12,308 bases of DNA. Source: Zygnema cylindricum (lineage: Eukaryota > Streptophyta > Zygnematophyceae > Zygnematales > Zygnemataceae). Below the pieces are notes generated by a model that saw only the letters and a program-made list of their open reading frames with translations, made no database searches and was not told the origin of the DNA. This document shows positions 7,972 through 12,308 of this stretch, one piece after another. Numbering within the stretch: position 1 is the stretch's first letter; every line of letters begins with the position of its first letter. The translations under genes were made by a program, and so were the position numbers. Location of the stretch: positions 126,001 to 138,308 of the forward strand of contig JBBHKE010003156.1 of the NCBI GenBank assembly GCA_037447655.1, given 5' to 3'.

Positions 7972-8558
7972 GTACTAAAATTCGTGCCTTACTCAGCATT
8001 CGTACAGTTTCGTACAGCGTTCGTACATATCATTACAAATAGGGTTGTTTAAGGGTTTTAGGGGATTTTATGGTTTTTAGGGTAGTTTTTAGTACATTCC
8101 GTATATTTAATTACAACTGTTCTAGATTTTTCGTACATATACGTACAGTATCCGTATTTTTTCGTACCTTTTAAAGTTATTTCAGCTAGGGTATGCTTCC
8201 GTACATTTCCGTATTAATTAGTACAGCTGCGTTAAATTGCCGTACAGATATTGACATATTCGTACAATATAGTACATTTTAGGGTTTTCTAAGCGGGATT
8301 TTAGGTTTTTTTGGGTACATTCTCGTACGTTCCCGTCTATTTTAGTATAGCAGTCTTAGATTTTCTGTACTTTTACGGTTATCAGGGTACGGTTTCCGTG
8401 TAGGCTTGTACATACTTTTTCAGATTTTTTAAGGATTTTTTAGGGTCGCGCTTTCGTACAATTTCATACAATCCGTACAGTAAGAAATTACGAAATTTGC
8501 GAAAACTGCGTAACAAGCGAATACTACGTAGTTTTCGGGAAAAAGTCCAAATCCGTAC
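7972..8558. promoter_or_regulatory. Dense GTAC (SBP/SPL-type) site cluster upstream of the OCT gene
   Basis: There are 21 GTAC cores in 587 bp, most as CGTACA. Two are exact matches to the SBP-box consensus TNCGTACAA: TTCGTACAA at 8259-8267 and 8453-8461. Several more differ only at the last base. The cluster lies 0.7-1.3 kb upstream of the OCT start codon. Plant SPL proteins, including the copper regulator SPL7, bind GTAC cores. Whether these sites act on the OCT gene is inference. It could equally be a decayed GTAC-containing satellite. Confidence 0.5.
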
Positions 8559-8576
8559 GAATTGGACATCTATGCT

Positions 8577-8707
8577 TTAAATCAGCTTTTTCACACGTGT
8601 CCAAATTTAATCTGGCGACCTCCAATCGGACGGTTAGATCTTTACCTTCCTATCCAAGCCGTTATATTAAAAGACAATTGCCCAATAAGGGGAAAAAGCT
8701 GATTTAA
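8577..8707. repeat. 16-bp perfect inverted repeat (possible MITE remnant)
   Basis: TTAAATCAGCTTTTTC at 8577-8592 is perfectly inverted at 8692-8707, enclosing 99 nt. No target-site duplication was seen next to the arms. The rest of 8708-9180 is intergenic sequence with nothing else recognised. Confidence 0.5.
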
Positions 8708-9180
8708 GTGTCGAATTAAATATTGAGGCTGATAGCGGTTTCCCGGTGCATTATAATGTCCACCGTGTACACCATGTATCGCTATGAGTATTGATTTATA
8801 TAGGTAAAAAGAAAGGTATCGCAAATCGAGACAATATACCGATATTACAAATATAGCAATGATTGAATTTCAACTTTGATTACGATTAGTCTGTGGATCT
8901 CCTGATCATAAAAATATAAATGGTTTTCTACTTTAATACCTAAATTTGGACTAGAGTAAAGAGTCTTGTACTTGCTTAGTCTTTAAAGTGCGAGTTTACT
9001 GTGCGTGAGATGTGTGCAGTCCAGATTGGAATTTCTTGCTCTTTCTATCTCACCTCTTCATCGTCACGCCCCATTAACAAGCTCTATGCTAGACTTCTAC
9101 GCGTTGTCCTCCTTGGTCGTTCGGGTGAATTTCACCGTTAGATGGCTCCCACTATATGCAACAACTTTGAAGAGCATTTT

Positions 9181-9554
9181 GCAATTGTGTGTCCTCCATT
9201 AAACTACAGAATCCAGGAAGCCTCTAGGTAGCTTTTAGCTAACCCACTTGAAGCCACAACCACTGCTGTCCAAGAGAGAAAACTGAGAGTTTGACAGCAC
9301 TGTTGTGTAGCCTAGACTCCCTTGAGTTCGTAGCAAAAAGAATCACTAAAAACGGCCAACTAGTCGATTAATTATAAGGTGGCAAAGATGCCAAGTTTAT
9401 ACAAACTCTCAAAGGGAGAGAGGTCACTACCTACCAAATTCTCTAAGTCCTAAACCCCTCTCACAACTCCTATCTACTGACGTACAAACCAATCAAATGA
9501 CTGTAGGGTACACAAAGGTACTACGACCGATGTACTTTTTGTACGGCGTGTGAA
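9181..9554 (+). repeat. Dispersed ~373-bp repeat, copy 2
   Basis: Partner of 1837-2209, in the same orientation about 7.3 kb away, on the other side of the OCT gene. It differs by scattered substitutions and 1-2 nt indels, so the two copies are old. The 3' 75 bp again carries several GTAC tetramers. No open frame is conserved between the two copies. Confidence 0.85.
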
Positions 9555-9635
9555 CGGCAAAGCCATTGAGTGGACGCATGTCCTATTAACTCGTCCTTAT
9601 GTTCCCCGGAATTTCTGCGACCAAATGTCATCCCT

Positions 9636-9800
9636 CCACGTGGCGCCATGTCATGCCACGTCTATAAACGCCAAAGTGACCATTCCGCGATCTCGGCAGT
9701 GATATACGCCGTTGGATTAAAACCAACATTTAATGTCGACCGTCGAAACAAATGTCCGATTCATTTGTTTCGTGTGAGATAATGTTCACACTATATAACA
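9636..9800 (+). promoter_or_regulatory. Promoter-like segment with G-box, hairpin and TATA motif
   Basis: In order: CCACGTGGCG (9636-9645), a second ACGT core in GCCACGTC near 9655, CTATAAAC near 9662, a perfect 11-bp hairpin CGAAACAAATG/CATTTGTTTCG (9744-9754 and 9762-9772), and CTATATAAC near 9790. This could be the promoter of a retroelement or of a lost gene. No open frame follows that I can support; 9801-9890 holds nothing recognisable. Confidence 0.3.
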
Positions 9801-9892
9801 CTTTGTTCTATGTTATTTCGTTCGTCATTCCGTTAATCGAATTCATGGTCTTCACAAAGTTTAAATAATTATCAAACCTAATGTGTCCTAAC

Positions 9893-9967
9893 AGACTTTT
9901 ACGACAAACAGGTTAGAGCAAACGACTACGCTGTGCTTTGCCGGTCACAGGTTCGAGTCTTGCCAGA
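9893..9967 (+). other. tRNA-like (pol III A/B-box) segment, degenerate
   Basis: GGTTAGAGC (9911-9919) matches the second half of a tRNA D-arm. GGTTCGAGTCT (9950-9960) matches the B box, at the spacing expected in a tRNA. The D-stem and acceptor stem do not pair and the T-stem has a mismatch, so this is not a functional tRNA. It resembles a tRNA-derived SINE head or part of an LTR. Confidence 0.45.
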
Positions 9968-10185
9968 CTCAACCTTTTGTTGAGAGTGACATAAGTCACT
10001 CTTTAGTCTTGCCTGTTGAGCTACGACAGCCATGGCTCAACCACCCTCTCTATCCCTCAATTACTACAACAAGTATGGTGGGTAGAGAGAGGAGGTGGAG
10101 GCACATTGTCCGCCTTTTTCCTTTTCCTATTTCTACTAAACTATTTAGACCTACAAAATACCATATAAATCTAATAATTTCAACA
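9963..10185 (-). mobile_element. Copia 3' LTR (left arm of an inverted LTR pair)
   Basis: Read on the minus strand it starts TGTTGAAATTATTAG right after a polypurine tract, as an LTR should. It is 223 nt with 12 mismatches and no gaps against the inverted copy at 12086-12308 (about 94.6% identity). The true LTR probably continues below 9963, because the partner copy is cut by the window edge. It contains a perfect GAGTGACATAAGTCACTC palindrome and CTCAACCTTTTGTTGAG. Confidence 0.75.
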
Positions 10186-10193
10186 CTCCTTTT
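10186..10193 (-). other. Polypurine tract of the copia element
   Basis: AAAAGGAG on the minus strand directly precedes the TGTTG that opens the LTR, and lies about 12 nt after the pol stop codon. Position and composition match the plus-strand primer site of LTR retrotransposons. Confidence 0.7.
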
Positions 10194-10204
10194 ATTTTGT
10201 AGTG

Positions 10205-12080
10205 TTACTTTAACTTCAGTCCACACTTTTCTCTACAATATTTTAACTTGGGAGAAGGTACTAGTTTTGTCATCATATCAGCCACCATTTCCTCATCTGA
10301 TTTATATACAAGATTCACAATCTTATTCTCAACTTTTTCTCTCACAAAAATCAACCTTATGTCCATATGCTTAGCTTTGAAATGATGTTTTGGATTAGCT
10401 GCAATTGCAATGGCAGCTTGATTATCACAAAACACTTCATGCACCCCTTCTTCATATACCCCAATTCTTGCAACAAGGATTTGACCCACATCAACTCTTT
10501 CACAGCCCAACAAGAGGCCATTTACTCAACCTCCATAGTAGACTGAGCCACCACCTTTTGTTGCTTACTGCTCCAACAGAAAGCACCTTCCCCCACATAC
10601 AACACATACCCAGAAGTGCATCTTCTCATAGGTGCGTCCCCATAACTAGCACAACTCCAAGTAGTGATGTCAGTGTGCTCCCCTCCCAAATGCAGCCATA
10701 ACTCTTTAGTTCCCACCAGATATCTCATGACTCTCTTCGCTACCTCCCAGTCTCTTTTCTTATGATCATTAAGACTCTTACTGAGTACTCCAACTGTCGC
10801 CGCTATGTTCGGCCTGGTACAGTTTATAAAATAGATTAAACTTCCTACCACCTGTTTATAAGGGATATACCTCATAAACTTTCCCTCCTCTAGACTTATC
10901 TGATCATCTAAGATCACCACTCCTCCTTCTACACTCCCATCACTTATTTTTTTCAAGTCCATATAATTGGTACAACTGTTAGCTTTTACCATCTGGAATT
11001 TTCAAGCATGTAACCTACTACTTCTTTCTGAGAAAGTCTGATAATCCTTTTCCCCCTATCTCTCTCCATTTGGATCCCCAAAATGTATTTTGCCTCACCT
11101 AAATCCTTCATATCAAATCAGCTTCTAAAATCTTTCTTTAGCCTATTGATCTTTTCCAAAGAATTATTGAGCACAAGCAGATCATCCACATATATTGCAA
11201 TAAAAATGACCCCATTCTCATCCTCAAACATTTAGATAGAATGGTCAGATCTGATCCGGATATATCCAAACCGGTGAGAAACTCATCTAGTTTTTTATTC
11301 CATTATTGGGGAGCGTGCTTGATTCCAATAAGAACTTTATGAGCCTGCACACTTTGCTCTCTTCTCCTTCCTCCACAAATCCTTGTGGTTGCCTCATGAA
11401 AATCTCTTCCTCTAACTCACGATTAAGAAAGGCAGTCTAAATATCCATTTGGTGTATTTCCATGTCTTTCGCTGCTACCAGACTGAGGAGAATCCTTACT
11501 GATGGGAACCGAACAACTGGAACAAATGTCTCCTCATAGTCAATCCCCTCCCTTTGGGTGAACCCCTTTACTACCAATTGAGTATTATATCTCTCAACGG
11601 TATTATCAGGGTTTAGTTTTAGTTTAAACACCCATTTACAGCCAATCGGTTTTTCTGTCCAGAGGATAGTTCGCTAGTTTTCAAATATTTGCTTCCATGA
11701 TACAGGCCATCTCATCATTTATGGCTCTAATCCATCTAACTTTCTCCGTACTTTTTACTATCTCCGAGTATGACTAAGGCTCATCTGGGTGAGATAGCTT
11801 AGTTACCTTTTGAGCAGCCTGTTTTTTTTTATCCTTTTGCTGCTCCTTCTCCCCCCTTCAAACTCCGAAGTTAGGATGGAGGGAAGTCTTCGATTTCTCC
11901 TTACCGTCTCATCGGATCCCCTATCCATGGAAGCCGGTTCTGATTCCTCCTCTTCTGTCTCCTCGAATCCCATAGGAATATTTGAGGTTTCCGGTGGATC
12001 TCATGTGTCTTGGATCTCCCCAGAATCTGCAATCCCTGTTTCACTCATGTCCCTTTCGGGAAGGACCGAGTCTTTTTCAC
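10205..12080 (-). pseudogene. Ty1/copia pol remnant: reverse transcriptase and RNase H, decayed
   Basis: Copia RT and RNase H homology runs in the usual order on the minus strand across several frames. Seen: IGCKWVFKLKLNPDNTVERY and VVKGFTQREGIDYEETF...VRILLSLVAAKDMEIHQMDI (to 11437); after a stop, TAFLNRELEEEIFMRQPQGF; intact YVDDLLVLNN with YVDD at 11192-11181; then KQVVGSLIYFINCTRPNIAATVGVLSK and CTSGYVLYVGEGAFCWSSKQQKVVAQSTMEVE (10992-10522); then a TAA where copia has a Tyr codon (10524-10522); then, after a frameshift, CDNQAAIAIAANPKHHFKAKHMDIRLIFVREKV to 10205. Stops and shifts throughout 11000-11430 make it non-coding. The first catalytic Asp of RNase H is not evident (SCASYGD). Integrase and gag are missing, cut off at 12086 by the inverted LTR. 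Confidence 0.9.
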
Positions 12081-12085
12081 CTTTA

Positions 12086-12308
12086 TGTTGAAATTATTAG
12101 ATTTATATGGTATTTTCTAGGTCTAAATAGATTAGTACAAATAGGAAAAGGAAAAAGGCGGACAACTTGCCTCCACCTCCTCTCTCTACCCACCATACTT
12201 GATGTAGTCACTGAGGGATAGAGAGGGTGGTTGAGCCATGGCTGTCCTAGCTCAGCAGGCAGGACTAAAGAGTGACTTATGTCACTCTCAACAAAAGGTT
12301 GAGTCCGG
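12086..12308 (+). mobile_element. Inverted LTR copy, truncated by the window edge
   Basis: It begins TGTTGAAATTATTAG on the plus strand and is the inverted counterpart of 9963-10185, still matching at the last base of the window. It directly abuts decayed copia pol and has no polypurine tract in front. It is therefore best read as the 5' LTR (or a solo LTR) of a related element inserted in the opposite direction. A pol III A-box-like TAGCTCAGCAGG lies at 12248-12259. Confidence 0.7.

Noticed and set aside
9893-9967. Functional tRNA gene
   Set aside because: Only the G18-G19 and T-loop blocks fit. The D-stem and acceptor stem do not pair.
10405-10701. 98-codon open frame on the plus strand
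   Set aside because: It is the antisense shadow of copia RNase H.
11810-12221. Ser-rich plus-strand open frames
   Set aside because: Antisense of the copia linker and RT 5' region, and of the inverted LTR; no homology recognised.
9963-12308. A Mutator-type or foldback transposon with 223-bp TIRs carrying a pol fragment
   Set aside because: The polypurine tract abutting the TG start of the left arm and the pol-to-LTR order fit a copia 3' end better. It is not excluded until the right flank is seen.

Overview
The window looks like nuclear DNA from a land plant. The main reasons are a gene of the plant organic cation/carnitine transporter (OCT, SLC22-like) type with spliceosomal introns, a decayed Ty1/copia retrotransposon, and AT-rich flanks full of homopolymers. 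I cannot place the plant more precisely. All functional statements rest on recognising motifs by eye; no search was run.

Layout. 1-2752 is intergenic: a 36-bp tandem duplication, a small hairpin, an ACTCAC-rich tract, the first copy of a ~373-bp dispersed repeat, and a dense cluster of GTAC tetranucleotides. 2753-7290 (minus strand) is the only convincing gene. I assemble it from three exons (7290-7149, 5868-5554, 4194-2753), joined in matching phase to give 632 residues. Its two introns (1280 and 1359 nt) are unusual: each begins with repeated copies of its own 5' splice site, and they also hold poly-A, polypyrimidine and G-rich tracts and a GAT-rich minisatellite.

7291-9180 is the upstream region of that gene: a pyrimidine-rich leader, a G-box, and a ~590-bp stretch with 21 GTAC cores that includes two exact TTCGTACAA sites, the consensus bound by plant SBP/SPL factors. 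9181-9554 is the second copy of the ~373-bp repeat, in the same orientation as the first, so the pair brackets the transporter gene. 9555-9962 has promoter-like and tRNA-like sequence.

9963-12308 is retrotransposon DNA. A decayed minus-strand copia pol (RT with an intact YVDD motif, then RNase H) is followed by a polypurine tract and an LTR. A second LTR copy, inverted and 94-95% identical over 223 bp, abuts the 5' side of the pol remnant and runs off the window. This suggests a related element inserted in the opposite direction.

The transporter is probably a polytopic membrane protein. Nothing else in the window clearly encodes a functional partner for it.
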